Source of the DNA: Campylobacteraceae bacterium
GTDB taxonomy: Bacteria > Campylobacterota > Campylobacteria > Campylobacterales > Sulfurovaceae
Assembly: GCA_027081355.1 (NCBI GenBank)
Contig: JALWKP010000147.1
Span: 1 to 35,723, forward strand
Reading direction: 5' to 3'
DNA: 35,723 nt
The notes beneath the pieces are model-generated. The model was not told the DNA's origin and did not search any database. It saw only the letters and a program-made list of their open reading frames with translations. Of this stretch, positions 15,195-23,952 are shown in pieces (position 1 is the stretch's first letter; each line of letters begins with the position of its first letter). Made by a program: the position numbers and the translations under genes.

Positions 15195-15826
15195 GAATAG
15201 AGCCTGTAAGCCAAGTTTTAATTACCGATGACTTTTTGGGCGCAATAGATAAGTTAAAAGAGGTTGCGCCTTCTGGCAGCGGGTTTGAATTGTTTATAAG
15301 AGATGAAACCAATTTTATAGTTGCCGATGCAAATGAAGTGATAGCAAAAGCTCACTTAGCTTCGCAAAATAAAATTTTTTTCTGCCTTGCAACCAAACAG
15401 TTTAGCGATGTTGTGCAAAACAGGCTTTTAAAAGTTATAGAAGAGCCGCCAAAAAATAAAGAGTTTATACTTATTACACCTTCTAAATCTTCGCTTCTGC
15501 CCACTATTAAATCGCGCCTGCCTGTTAATGTTTTGCAAAGTAATACGGAAACTTTGGATTTGGGCTTGAATTTTAACAATTTAAGTCTTGATGAGGTTTA
15601 CAATTTTGTGCAGGAGAATAAGCGCCTAAAGCCTAAAGAGGCGATGCCTGTTGTTGAAGAGATAGTAAAAGAGGCGATAAAAAGCGGGGCGTTTAATTTA
15701 GATGCCGCTTCGTTTGATTTAATGCAAAATGCAAGAAAAGCGCTGGATGTCGGCTCGCCTGCGGATTTTGTAATTACTACGGTTTTACTGAAGCTTTTAG
15801 CAAGAAAGAAAAAGGCAAAAAGATGA
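15191..15826 (+). CDS. holB: DNA polymerase III subunit delta' (short form)
   Basis: 211 residues, shorter than the roughly 330 of E. coli HolB, as usual in Campylobacterota. TTG at 15191 is chosen because it overlaps the hobA stop as TTGA and no better start follows before conserved sequence. The clamp-loader-like core is visible as QNRLLKVIEEPPKNKEFILIT, with LLPTIKSRLPV after it, matching the delta'/DnaX motif LLKTLEEPP...TILSR. No Walker A motif, consistent with delta' being ATPase-inactive. Partner of DnaX at the left of the window. Overlaps folP by 4 bp (ATGA). Confidence 0.85.
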   Translation: MRIEPVSQVLITDDFLGAIDKLKEVAPSGSGFELFIRDETNFIVADANEVIAKAHLASQNKIFFCLATKQFSDVVQNRLLKVIEEPPKNKEFILITPSKSSLLPTIKSRLPVNVLQSNTETLDLGLNFNNLSLDEVYNFVQENKRLKPKEAMPVVEEIVKEAIKSGAFNLDAASFDLMQNARKALDVGSPADFVITTVLLKLLARKKKAKR

Positions 15827-16959
15827 TAGCTTACGAAATTAGCAAGCCTGGCGATGTGTTAAATCACCTTACGAAACTTGGGGCAGATAGAAGCGGTGCG
15901 CAGATAATGGCGCAAAAAGCCGATATGATTTTTTTGAAAATAAAAGATTTAAAAACCCCGGCAGTTAATATTTTAAAACAGGATGCTTTGAGTGTCGGGG
16001 CGGAATTGGCGGTTCCAAGCGGTGTAATATTGTGCGAAAAAGAGAGATATGACTGCCTGCTTTTTGGAACAAAGCGGCAGCTTGCGCGTTTGGCAAAAAA
16101 AGAGAAAGCGCAGCCTTTTGGTTTAAAAAATATTGCTTCGATTTTAGAGAGCCTGCTAAATAGCAAAAGTTTTGAGCTTAAAATTATGGGCGTGATAAAT
16201 GCAAACAGCGACAGCTTTTACAGCGGCAGCCGCTTTTTGGGCAGCGAAGCGGTTGCAAAAATCGAGCAAATGATAGAAGATGGAGCAAAAATTATAGATA
16301 TAGGCGCGGTATCAAGCCGCCCCGGTTCTAAAGCGGTCAGCGAAGATGAAGAGCTTGCAAGGGTGCAAGATATTTTACAAGCTATTAAAGAGCAGAAACT
16401 TTACGAAAAAGCCGATTTTAGCATAGACTCTTACACTCCAAAAGTTATTGATTTGGCACTTAAGAGCGGATTTAAAATAGTAAACGATATTACGGGTGCA
16501 AGAGACGGCGAAGTTGTAAAGCTGGCAGTAGAATACGGCGCAAAACTTTGCATAATGCATATGCAGGGAAGCCCCGAAAATATGCAAAAAAATCCGCACT
16601 ACGAAGATGTTGTAAGCGAAGTAGATGATTTTTTCAAAAAACAGATAGCCAAATGCGAAGCTTTGGGTTTAGGCAGAGATGATATTATTTTAGATGTAGG
16701 CATAGGCTTTGGCAAAACGCTGGAGCACAATTTGGCGCTTTTAAAATCGCACCGCCACTTTACCCGTTTTGGCTGCGAACTACTAATAGGCGCAAGCCGA
16801 AAATCGATGATAGATATGATAACCCCAACCCCGACCCAAGAGCGCCTGCCCGGAACCTTAATAATCCACACTAAAGCGGTAGAGAGAGGCGCCAGTATTG
16901 TCCGCTGCCACGATGTTAAAGAGCATTATCAAGCATTTAAGGTTTTAGAAAAATTGTAA
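15823..16959 (+). CDS. folP: Dihydropteroate synthase with N-terminal extension
   Basis: 378 residues. Condenses p-aminobenzoate with hydroxymethyl-dihydropterin pyrophosphate. The catalytic TIM barrel starts near residue 120 (LKIMGVINANSDSFYSGSRF) and shows GAVSSRPGS, DSYTPKVIDLAL, NDITGARDGE, CIMHMQGSP and the C-terminal IGASRKSMI. About 115 residues precede the barrel, a feature of Campylobacterota FolP with no assigned function. Last gene of the rppH operon, followed by a tail-to-tail gap with the XRE regulator that contains twin-hairpin element D. Confidence 0.95.
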   Translation: MIAYEISKPGDVLNHLTKLGADRSGAQIMAQKADMIFLKIKDLKTPAVNILKQDALSVGAELAVPSGVILCEKERYDCLLFGTKRQLARLAKKEKAQPFGLKNIASILESLLNSKSFELKIMGVINANSDSFYSGSRFLGSEAVAKIEQMIEDGAKIIDIGAVSSRPGSKAVSEDEELARVQDILQAIKEQKLYEKADFSIDSYTPKVIDLALKSGFKIVNDITGARDGEVVKLAVEYGAKLCIMHMQGSPENMQKNPHYEDVVSEVDDFFKKQIAKCEALGLGRDDIILDVGIGFGKTLEHNLALLKSHRHFTRFGCELLIGASRKSMIDMITPTPTQERLPGTLIIHTKAVERGASIVRCHDVKEHYQAFKVLEKL

Positions 16960-16979
16960 TAAGATTTGGGATTTGGGAT

Positions 16980-17081
16980 GCAGGGGCAGACCTGTGTGCC
17001 TGCCCGTGCAAGTGTAAAAGTGTGGAAGCTTATAACGGCAAATAGTTACTCTCGCGGGGCGACACATCGATTGCCCTCTAC
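16980..17081. repeat. Twin-hairpin element D (about 102 bp) between folP and XRE gene
   Basis: Left end has GGGCAG (16984-16989) pairing with CTGCCC (17000-17005) around a 10-base loop. Right end GGGGCGACACATCGATTGCCC (17056-17076) followed by TCTAC is an inverted, diverged copy of the left end. A related half copy, GTAGGGGCAGACCTATGTG and following bases, lies at 31552-31577. Two GATTTGG heptamers precede it at 16963-16976. May act as a bidirectional terminator, though there is no T-run. Confidence 0.7.
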
Positions 17082-17084
17082 AAT

Positions 17085-18521
17085 TTACTCTTTTTCCAAT
17101 AGATAAATAAATTTTCCACTGCTGCCTATACTTGGGTGGATGTTGGACTTTTGGATTATTTTGAAGTTGTTGTCTTTGGCGTAGTTTTCTATTAGGGTTG
17201 TTGTTTTTAAATTGACAACTCGGTTGTATTCTCTAATTAATGCTTTTAATTTATATATAATTTCTGCATACATTTTTATACTATTGGCGTATTCTATTTC
17301 TAGTTTTAAAGATTTTAGTAAAGTTTCAACGGTATTTATTGCCAAGGTTGTTTCTTGGTTTTTGGCAAAATAAAATGCCCTTGGAAGCTGTTCTCTTATT
17401 TTTGTATAAATTTCCAACTCTTCTGTTGTCATTTCTTGCTCTTTAAATTGAAACATTAACTCCAAAGCACGGTATAATTTAATAGCTACTGATAACTTTT
17501 TAATATTGTGGATATTCTCTTTTGCATCAATTAATTCATCTATTAGAATAACTCTTTTAGATGTTTTAAACTCTTTTCGGATTAAATCTTTAGCTTCTAT
17601 ACTTTCTGCCCGGTTTGCTTTTGAAATTGCCAAAAAAGTTAAGTTTTCTATTCTTTCAATAGGATTAAAATCTATATTCTCAAAATCTTTTTTAAGAAGT
17701 TCATCTTCTTTTGTTGCTTTTTTTATAAATTCTAATAAAACGTTTAACTTTTTATCGGCTTTTATATTAGCTTCTTTTAGCGTCTCATATATTGAGCCTG
17801 TAAAGCCTGTTAATGTGGTCAGAATGTAGTAATGAACCTCTTTTTTTGTTAAACGCTCTATGATTTGGGTGTATTGTTTTTTGGGCGGGTGTTCAATCGG
17901 GTAAATAGAGCGGAAAATTGCTCTTGATATGAGTTCCGATTGTGTTGATTGTGCAACCGAATTTATTATATTTGCAGTAGGTTTATCGTAAAAAAGGTCG
18001 CTTTTTATATAGACATTTTCATCATTTTCCTTGATTTTTACAATTGCCGTAGCACCCTTGCTTAAAGCTTTTATTTTAGCTTTAGAATCCAGTTTTACAC
18101 TGTCATTTATATCTAAAATTTTAGAATCATTCAGCGAAACCAGACTGCCGTTTAAAAGCTCCAGCTCTATTTGACTGTTGATTTTTTCGTTAAATTCAAA
18201 AAACTCTTGCGCCAGCAGAGTCAATTTATAAATAGAGGTTGAGCTTTGCTCATCTTTGCTGATTAGGGTAAAATTTACTCTGCTTTCGCTGTCGCCGTCG
18301 TTATCTCCAAGCAGTTCTGTAAGCTTAATATTAAGTGTCTGCGCTATATTTATAAGCGTAGAAATAGTAGGGTTTGAACGCCCTTCTTCTAAACCAAAAA
18401 GTGTAGATTTAGAAATTTTTGCCTCTTTTGCCAAACTTGAAAGTGAAACATTATTTAAGTTTCTGTAGTATTTAATTTTTAATCCTATATTATTAATTGT
18501 GTTATCTATGTTATTCATCAT
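17085..18521 (-). CDS. XRE-family regulator with cupin-like region and unknown helical C-terminal domain
   Basis: 478 residues from the ATG at 18521, chosen because AGGA lies four bases upstream; in-frame starts at 18581 (GTG), 18557 and 18542 are possible. Residues about 12-70 are an XRE helix-turn-helix (IGLKIKYYRNLNNVSLSSLA, then ISKSTLFGLEEGRSNPTIST). Residues about 80-170 look like a degenerate cupin-type sensor (EFFEFNEKINSQIELELLNG...). The remaining about 300 residues are helix-rich, with HYYILTTLTGFTGSIYETL and YRALELMFQF, and I do not recognise them. XRE-cupin regulators are normally near 180-200 residues, so this is an unusual extension. It lies alone between folP and obgE; target genes unknown. 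Confidence 0.7.
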   Translation of the reverse strand: MMNNIDNTINNIGLKIKYYRNLNNVSLSSLAKEAKISKSTLFGLEEGRSNPTISTLINIAQTLNIKLTELLGDNDGDSESRVNFTLISKDEQSSTSIYKLTLLAQEFFEFNEKINSQIELELLNGSLVSLNDSKILDINDSVKLDSKAKIKALSKGATAIVKIKENDENVYIKSDLFYDKPTANIINSVAQSTQSELISRAIFRSIYPIEHPPKKQYTQIIERLTKKEVHYYILTTLTGFTGSIYETLKEANIKADKKLNVLLEFIKKATKEDELLKKDFENIDFNPIERIENLTFLAISKANRAESIEAKDLIRKEFKTSKRVILIDELIDAKENIHNIKKLSVAIKLYRALELMFQFKEQEMTTEELEIYTKIREQLPRAFYFAKNQETTLAINTVETLLKSLKLEIEYANSIKMYAEIIYKLKALIREYNRVVNLKTTTLIENYAKDNNFKIIQKSNIHPSIGSSGKFIYLLEKE

Positions 18522-18585
18522 TCTATCCTGAAACTGCGTCATTTTAACTCTTTGCATTGTTTTTTTATAATAAAAATACACCTCT

Positions 18586-18651
18586 ATTATAACAATGAAA
18601 TTAAAATTTGATTTAAAAAATAACTATATGAAATTTGAATTTTGATATAAT
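18586..18651. promoter_or_regulatory. Divergent promoters of XRE gene and obgE
   Basis: The minus-strand -10 for the XRE gene is TATAAT at 18591-18586 (TTGTTATAATAGAG). The plus-strand -10 for obgE is TATAAT at 18646-18651 in TTTTGATATAATTTCAG, 31 bp before the obgE ATG. The 54 bp between them are AT-rich and would be the natural place for an XRE operator; no clear dyad is visible. Confidence 0.6.
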
Positions 18652-18682
18652 TTCAGCAGTTTTTTTAAAGGGTGTCCATAAA

Positions 18683-19789
18683 ATGTTTATTGATAAGGTT
18701 GAACTGACAGTTAGCTCAGGAAAGGGCGGAGCAGGGTGTGTTTCGTTCCATACGGAAAAATTTGTTGTAAAAGGCGGTCCCGACGGCGGAGACGGCGGAA
18801 GAGGGGGGTCTGTATTTTTTGAAGTTGACGCAAATACAGACACACTCTCTTACTACCGTGGAAAACGCCATTTAAAAGCTAAAAACGGGCGTCCCGGGGA
18901 GGGCAGAAAAAGAACGGGCAAAAGCGGCGAAGATTTAATTTTGACAGTGCCGCCGGGAACTCAGGTAATAGATGCCCAAACCGGTGAGCTTTTGCTTGAT
19001 TTAACTGAAAATAAGGCAAAGGTAGAATTTTTAAAAGGCGGAAAAGGCGGGCTTGGAAATACACATTTTAAAGGTCCTTCAAATCAGCGTCCGACTTATG
19101 CGCAGCCGGGTTTGCCGGGTGAAACAAAAGAGATTAGGCTGGAGTTGAAATCGATTGCAGATGTCGGGCTTGTCGGATTTCCGAATGTTGGAAAATCAAC
19201 TCTTATCTCTTCTGTTTCCAATGCCAGACCCGAAATTGCAAATTATGAATTTACAACGCTGACGCCAAAGCTTGGTGTTGTGCAAGTTAGCGAGTATGAA
19301 TCGTTTTTAATGGCGGATATTCCCGGAATTATAGAAGGGGCAAGCGACGGCAGAGGTTTGGGGCTGGACTTTTTGCGTCATATTGAACGGACAAAAACTC
19401 TGCTGTTTATGATAGATGCAACAAATTATCGCGAGATGAAATATCAATTTGAGAATTTAAAAGCAGAACTTAAGCGATATTCAAGCGAGTTGAGCGGCAG
19501 GGCTTTTGCAATTGCAATTACAAAAATCGATGCGCTCTCACCCGATGAAGCAAACAGTAAAACCGAAGAGTTTATTACCGGTTTGGGGTTAAGCGCAAAC
19601 TCTGTTGCTGCAAAATTCGGTGCCGATAGTAAATTGAAATCTTTTGTGCAAGAAGTGGAAGAGTGGGAGAGGTTAGATTTAAGTAAACCGCTTTTTGTTT
19701 TGCCTGTATCTGCAGTTTCTCATGTAAATTTAGATGCTTTGAAATATCTGTTGTTTGATTTGGTTAAAAAGAGTAAGGAAGAGGGATGA
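18683..19789 (+). CDS. obgE: Obg-family GTPase
   Basis: 368 residues from the ATG at 18683; the frame is open upstream but the -10 box overlaps that part, and [20 protein letters not shown] is the family N-terminus. Gly-rich Obg fold about 1-158 ([17 protein letters not shown]), then the G domain with G1 GFPNVGKST (about 165), G3 DIPG (about 212), and TKID as G4 (about 282). It lacks the long C-terminal extensions of some bacteria. Acts in late 50S subunit assembly and growth control. First gene of the long obgE-tolA run; overlaps proB by 4 bp (ATGA). Confidence 0.97.
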   Translation: MFIDKVELTVSSGKGGAGCVSFHTEKFVVKGGPDGGDGGRGGSVFFEVDANTDTLSYYRGKRHLKAKNGRPGEGRKRTGKSGEDLILTVPPGTQVIDAQTGELLLDLTENKAKVEFLKGGKGGLGNTHFKGPSNQRPTYAQPGLPGETKEIRLELKSIADVGLVGFPNVGKSTLISSVSNARPEIANYEFTTLTPKLGVVQVSEYESFLMADIPGIIEGASDGRGLGLDFLRHIERTKTLLFMIDATNYREMKYQFENLKAELKRYSSELSGRAFAIAITKIDALSPDEANSKTEEFITGLGLSANSVAAKFGADSKLKSFVQEVEEWERLDLSKPLFVLPVSAVSHVNLDALKYLLFDLVKKSKEEG

Positions 19790-20550
19790 AACGGATAGTA
19801 ATAAAAGTAGGTTCGCATGTTTTAACCGAAGAGGGTAAAATTGCAACTAAGCGCCTTAGCGCTTTGGTTGAAATGCTTGCAAAACTGCATAGTGCAGGCA
19901 AAGATGTGATTTTGGTAAGTTCAGGCGCGGTTGCAGCAGGATTTACCAAAATACATTTAGATAAAAAAAATATAGCGCAAAAGCAGGCTCTTGCGGCAAT
20001 AGGGCAGCCTTTTCTGCTAAAAGAGTATCAAGATAGATTTGATAAATTCGGAATTTTAACAGCACAGGTTTTATTGACTGCAGACGGTTTTGATTCAAGA
20101 AAAGTTACAAAACACGCAAGAAATGCAATAGAAGCGCTTTTGGCTAACAATATTTTACCTATTATAAATGAAAATGATGTAACAGCAACCGAAGAACTTC
20201 TTTTTGGCGATAACGACAGATTGTCTGCACATGTTGCATACTATTTTGATGCCGATATTTTGGTTATACTTTCAGATATAGATGCTTTATACACAAGCGA
20301 CCCGCATAAAAATGCCGATGCAAAACCCAGAAAGATGGTAAATAAACTTTTGCCTCAGGAATTGGAAGATAAATGCACCCCAAATGGAGAATTTGCAACG
20401 GGCGGAATAGTAACAAAACTGCAAGCTGCACAATTTTTGATGGAAAAAGGAAAACAGATGTTTTTAGCAAGCGGATTTGATTTGAGTGATGTTTATTCGT
20501 TTTTATTAGAAGGCGAGCATAAGGGAGGAACGGTTTTTATTAGCAAATAG
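19786..20550 (+). CDS. proB: Glutamate 5-kinase, PUA-less form
   Basis: 254 residues: first step of proline synthesis. The amino-acid-kinase fold is complete ([67 protein letters not shown]-like [10 protein letters not shown]). The roughly 100-residue PUA domain at the C-terminus of E. coli ProB is absent, as in other Campylobacterota. The stop TAG at 20548-20550 falls within a tandem AGCAAAT repeat (20542-20555). No proA is seen here. A stem with T-run follows at 20595. Confidence 0.94.
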   Translation: MKRIVIKVGSHVLTEEGKIATKRLSALVEMLAKLHSAGKDVILVSSGAVAAGFTKIHLDKKNIAQKQALAAIGQPFLLKEYQDRFDKFGILTAQVLLTADGFDSRKVTKHARNAIEALLANNILPIINENDVTATEELLFGDNDRLSAHVAYYFDADILVILSDIDALYTSDPHKNADAKPRKMVNKLLPQELEDKCTPNGEFATGGIVTKLQAAQFLMEKGKQMFLASGFDLSDVYSFLLEGEHKGGTVFISK

Positions 20551-20682
20551 CAAATAATGAAGAGTGATAGTGGGGAGTGATAGTGATAGTTTTGAAATAT
20601 TGCTTTGCGATATTTTTTTAATTGAGGTTTGAGGTTTATGTGTTGTTCAACTTCAATTATACCAATAACCAATAACCAATAC
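20542..20682. repeat. Heptamer arrays between proB and fmt
   Basis: Several short period-7 blocks share this 146-bp gap: AGCAAAT twice (20542-20555, spanning the proB stop), AGTGATA-type repeats at about 20562-20589, GAGGTTT twice (20624-20637) and CCAATAA, CCAATAA, CCAATAC (20662-20682). The GAGGTTT block matches the GGRTTGA family at 2172 and 6719; the CCAATAA block matches 6844-6857. The fmt ribosome-binding site AAAGGA directly follows the last block. Confidence 0.75.
20595..20619 (+). terminator. Possible intrinsic terminator after proB
   Basis: AAATATTGC-TTT-GCGATATTT forms a nine-base-pair stem with one G-U wobble and merges into seven T (20613-20619). The stem is AT-rich and therefore weak, so partial termination between obgE-proB and fmt is likelier than a full stop. 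Confidence 0.4.
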
Positions 20683-20696
20683 ACAAAAGGAACCGA

Positions 20697-21608
20697 ATGA
20701 TAAATATAGTATTTATGGGGACGCCGGAGTATGCTAAGGTAATTTTGGAAGCGTTGATTAATTATAAAGAGATTAATGTGACTTCGGTTTTTACTCAGCC
20801 TGATAGACCTGTGGGCAGAAAGAAAGTTTTAACCCCGCCGCCTGTTAAGGTTTTGGCGCAAGAACACGGCATAGAGGTGTTTCAGCCTTTGACTTTAAAA
20901 GATAAAGAAGTTGTTTCAAATATAAAGAGCCAAAAGCCTGATTTTATTATAGTTGCGGCATATGGGCAGATTTTGCCTAAAGCGGTTTTGGATATCGCGC
21001 CTTGTATTAATTTGCACGCTTCTATTTTGCCAAAATACCGCGGCGCATCGCCAATTCAGCAAGCTTTGCTTAACGGAGACGAATATAGCGGAGTTACGGC
21101 AATGCTTATGAATGAAGGGTTGGATACCGGCGATATTTTAAGTTTTAGTTTTGTCCAAACAAGCGAAGCTCCAACACTTGATTTGATGATGAAAAGACTA
21201 AGTTTTTTAGCCGCAAATTTAATAATTTACACAGTTGAAGAGTTTGATAATATCAATCCAATTCCACAAAACGGAAGTATGTCATCAAAGTGTCAAAAAA
21301 TTAAAAAGCAAGACGGTTTAGTGGATTTTAGCAATGCGCAAAAATTATATAGAAAATATTGTGCTTTTTTAGGATGGCCGGGAATTTTTTTGGAAAACGG
21401 AATGAAACTGCATGGAGTTGAACTCTTAGAAAACAGAAGCAAAAACAAAATGGGAGAAATATTGGAAATTAATGACAAATATATTACAATCGGTTGCAGC
21501 AAAGGTTCTATAAAAGTAGAAAAACTGCAGCCGCCATCAAAAGCAAAAATGGATGCAAAAGCATATTTAATAGGAAAAAGGCTTAAAATTGGAGACTATT
21601 TGGTATGA
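20697..21608 (+). CDS. fmt: Methionyl-tRNA formyltransferase
   Basis: 303 residues. Formylates initiator Met-tRNA from 10-formyltetrahydrofolate. Rossmann-like N-terminal domain MINIVFMGTPEYAKVILEAL, catalytic Asn-His-Asp set seen as INLHASILPKYRGASPIQ and the later GVTAMLMNEGLDTGD; C-terminal OB-like tRNA-binding domain about 205-300. ATG preceded by AAAAGGAACCG, just after a heptamer array. The 3' end overlaps birA by 20 bp. Confidence 0.97.
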   Translation: MINIVFMGTPEYAKVILEALINYKEINVTSVFTQPDRPVGRKKVLTPPPVKVLAQEHGIEVFQPLTLKDKEVVSNIKSQKPDFIIVAAYGQILPKAVLDIAPCINLHASILPKYRGASPIQQALLNGDEYSGVTAMLMNEGLDTGDILSFSFVQTSEAPTLDLMMKRLSFLAANLIIYTVEEFDNINPIPQNGSMSSKCQKIKKQDGLVDFSNAQKLYRKYCAFLGWPGIFLENGMKLHGVELLENRSKNKMGEILEINDKYITIGCSKGSIKVEKLQPPSKAKMDAKAYLIGKRLKIGDYLV

Positions 21609-22224
21609 GTGTTTAGATTCTACACAAAAATATTTGCTAAAAGCGATAAAAAGTGGAAAATTGAAACCAAATATTGCAGTTGCAGCTAAAAAACAGACAG
21701 CAGGAATAGGAAGTAGAAATAACTCTTGGAGCTCGGATACAGGGGATTTGACAGTATCTTTTGCTATAAAGAAAGAGGAACTTCCAAGCGATCTTCCGCT
21801 AAGTTCTGCTTCGATATATTTTGCATATTTAATGAAAGAAGTGCTGTCAAGTTTAGGGCAGGAGTGTTGGTTAAAATGGCCTAATGATATTTATATAAAG
21901 AACAAAAAAGCAGGAGGTGTTATAACCCAACTGACAGGGGGAATCTATGTAGTCGGGATGGGTATAAATTTTACAAAAAAAAGCAAAGAGTATGCGTCGT
22001 TTAAAATAGATAAAAGTGTAGAAAAAGTGTTAGATTCATATTTTATACTATTGAAAAAGAGGATAAAATGGCAGGAAATTTTCAGTAAATATAAGGTAGA
22101 ATATGAAAAGATAAATGGGATTGTAACTACAATAAACGGAAAAAAAATCAAACTTACAAATGCTACACTTTGCGAAGATGGAGCACTGTTAATAGAAAAT
22201 GAAAGGATATACAGCTTAAGATGA
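21589..22224 (+). CDS. birA: Biotin-protein ligase, catalytic domain only
   Basis: 211 residues. Attaches biotin to acetyl-CoA carboxylase carrier protein and similar targets. TTG at 21589 is chosen, with AAAGG upstream; the protein then starts METIWYECLDSTQKYL, matching the family's DSTQ motif. GIGSRNNSWSS (biotin/ATP loop) and LKWPNDIYIKNKKAGG (catalytic Lys region) are present. There is no N-terminal helix-turn-helix, so it is a group I enzyme without repressor function. Its stop overlaps the parA ATG (ATGA). Confidence 0.93.
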   Translation: METIWYECLDSTQKYLLKAIKSGKLKPNIAVAAKKQTAGIGSRNNSWSSDTGDLTVSFAIKKEELPSDLPLSSASIYFAYLMKEVLSSLGQECWLKWPNDIYIKNKKAGGVITQLTGGIYVVGMGINFTKKSKEYASFKIDKSVEKVLDSYFILLKKRIKWQEIFSKYKVEYEKINGIVTTINGKKIKLTNATLCEDGALLIENERIYSLR

Positions 22225-23000
22225 GTGAAATAATAAGTATAGCCAACCAAAAAGGCGGAGTAGGAAAAACAACAACTGCTGTTAATTTAGCTGCATCATT
22301 AGCTAGAAAAGGGAAAAAAGTTCTATTAATAGATGCCGACCCGCAATCAAATGCGACAACAAATTTAGGCTTTAAAAGAAGCGATTATGAATTTAATATT
22401 TATCACGTTCTTATGGGAACTAAAAAATTAACTGATATTATTTTAAAAACGGGTATTAAAAATTTAGATTTAGCACCGTCAAATATCAGTTTAGTCGGTA
22501 TCGAAAAAGAGTTTTACGATAAAAAAAACAGAAAAAGGGAATTAATCCTTAAAGAGAGCTTGGCAAAAATTGAAGATGTCTATCATTATATAATAATAGA
22601 TTCTCCTCCGGCGCTTGGACCTATTACAATAAATGCATTAAGCGCTTCAGATTCGGTAATTGTTCCTATTCAGTGTGAATTTTTTGCTCTTGAAGGGCTT
22701 GCCCAGCTGTTAAATACGATAGGACTGATTAAAAAATCAATAAATCCAAAGTTGAAAATTAAAGGCTTTTTACCTACAATGTATTCGGGGCAAAATAACC
22801 TTTCTAAGCAGGTATTGGCAGATTTAGAGTATCACTTTAAAGATAAGCTTTTTAAAGTAAAAAAAGACTATATTGTAGTTCCTAGAAATGTTAAAATTGC
22901 AGAAAGCCCAAGCTTTGGCGAACCTGTTGTGACTTATGCTCATAAGTCAAAAGGATCTATAGCATACAGAGCGTTAGCAGCTGCAATACTCAAGAGTTAA
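22221..23000 (+). CDS. parA: Chromosome-partitioning ATPase ParA/Soj
   Basis: 259 residues. Deviant Walker ATPase that positions ParB-parS complexes along the nucleoid. Deviant Walker A KGGVGKTT at 11-18, followed by DADPQSNATTNLG, and Walker B-like YIIIDSPPALGPIT. No N-terminal DNA-binding extension, so it is the chromosomal Soj type. Overlaps birA upstream and parB downstream, which implies coupled synthesis of the partition pair. Confidence 0.97.
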   Translation: MSEIISIANQKGGVGKTTTAVNLAASLARKGKKVLLIDADPQSNATTNLGFKRSDYEFNIYHVLMGTKKLTDIILKTGIKNLDLAPSNISLVGIEKEFYDKKNRKRELILKESLAKIEDVYHYIIIDSPPALGPITINALSASDSVIVPIQCEFFALEGLAQLLNTIGLIKKSINPKLKIKGFLPTMYSGQNNLSKQVLADLEYHFKDKLFKVKKDYIVVPRNVKIAESPSFGEPVVTYAHKSKGSIAYRALAAAILKS

Positions 23001-23893
23001 TGATGGCAAAAAAGACAGGATTGGGTCGCGGACTTGGCGACATACTTGATGAGATAGGCTCTACTTACGAGACTCAAATCGAAGAGGTTCCAAGCGAGGA
23101 ACTTGGAGAAATGGTGGCAGAAATCGATATAAACAGTATCGAGCCAAACCCTTACCAGCCAAGAAAACATTTTGACGAAGAGAAACTGCAAGAGCTTTCT
23201 GACTCTATTAAAAAGCATGGGCTGCTTCAGCCGATTGTTGTAATTTCTCATGAAGACAGATATATATTGATTGCCGGCGAAAGAAGACTTAGAGCTTCTA
23301 AAATGGCACAATTTGAAACAATTAAAGCCATCATTGCGCAAGTTGAACTTGATGAACTGCGCCTTCGGGAATTGGCGCTGATAGAGAATATTCAAAGAGA
23401 AAATTTAAACCCAATTGAACTTGCAGTGTCTTATAAAGAGCTTATTGAAGTGCACAAAATTACACATGAAGAGCTTTCTAACATTGTGCATAAAAGCCGT
23501 TCGCAAATTACGAATACTTTAAGATTGCTAAATTTAGGAGATTACGCTCAAGAAGCTGTAATTGCAGGCAAAATATCACAAGGTCATGCAAAAATTTTAG
23601 TCGGATTGGAAAAAGATAAGCAAAAACTGATAATAGACACAATTATCGGGCAAAAATTAAGTGTTAGAGAGAGTGAAGATTTAATTAAAAAAATAAAAGC
23701 AAAAGATTTAAAAAACACAAAAGAAATAGAGAGTGTAACGAAAAGTAAATATAAAATTCCAAAAGATAAAATTGCCGAAATAAAGGAATTACTTCCATTT
23801 GATGCGAGAGTAAAAAAATCCAGTGTAGAAATTCTGCTTCCTTCAGAAGAAATTTTAATACAATTTATAAGCTTCCTTAAAAAACAGGGCTAA
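23000..23893 (+). CDS. parB: Chromosome-partitioning protein ParB/Spo0J
   Basis: 297 residues. CTP-dependent DNA clamp loading at parS. N-terminal KKTGLGRGLGDIL interacts with ParA; the CTP-binding box is seen as NPYQPRKHF and GERRLRASKMA; ALIENIQRENLNPIELA follows, then the helix-turn-helix LSNIVHKSRSQITNTLRLL and a C-terminal dimer domain. ATG occurs twice in a row (23000 and 23003); the first overlaps the parA stop. I did not see a canonical parS palindrome within the window. Confidence 0.96.
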   Translation: MMAKKTGLGRGLGDILDEIGSTYETQIEEVPSEELGEMVAEIDINSIEPNPYQPRKHFDEEKLQELSDSIKKHGLLQPIVVISHEDRYILIAGERRLRASKMAQFETIKAIIAQVELDELRLRELALIENIQRENLNPIELAVSYKELIEVHKITHEELSNIVHKSRSQITNTLRLLNLGDYAQEAVIAGKISQGHAKILVGLEKDKQKLIIDTIIGQKLSVRESEDLIKKIKAKDLKNTKEIESVTKSKYKIPKDKIAEIKELLPFDARVKKSSVEILLPSEEILIQFISFLKKQG

Positions 23894-23921
23894 TTTAACC
23901 CCCCTTTAAAAAGCAAAATGA

Positions 23922-23927
23922 TAAAAT
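23922..23927 (+). promoter_or_regulatory. -10 element of atp operon promoter
   Basis: ATGATAAAATTGC gives an extended TG-n-TAAAAT box at 23922-23927, 26 bp before the atpF' ATG, in the only gap (59 bp) between parB and the ATP synthase genes. A CCCCCC run lies just upstream. Without -35 evidence this is a moderate call. Confidence 0.5.
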
Positions 23928-23952
23928 TGCGGATATTTTTACAGGAGGGCGA

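Noticed and set aside
22221-23893. parS site near parAB
   Set aside because: I looked for a TGTTTCACGTGAAACA-like palindrome in and around parA-parB and saw none; only a computed search could exclude diverged sites.
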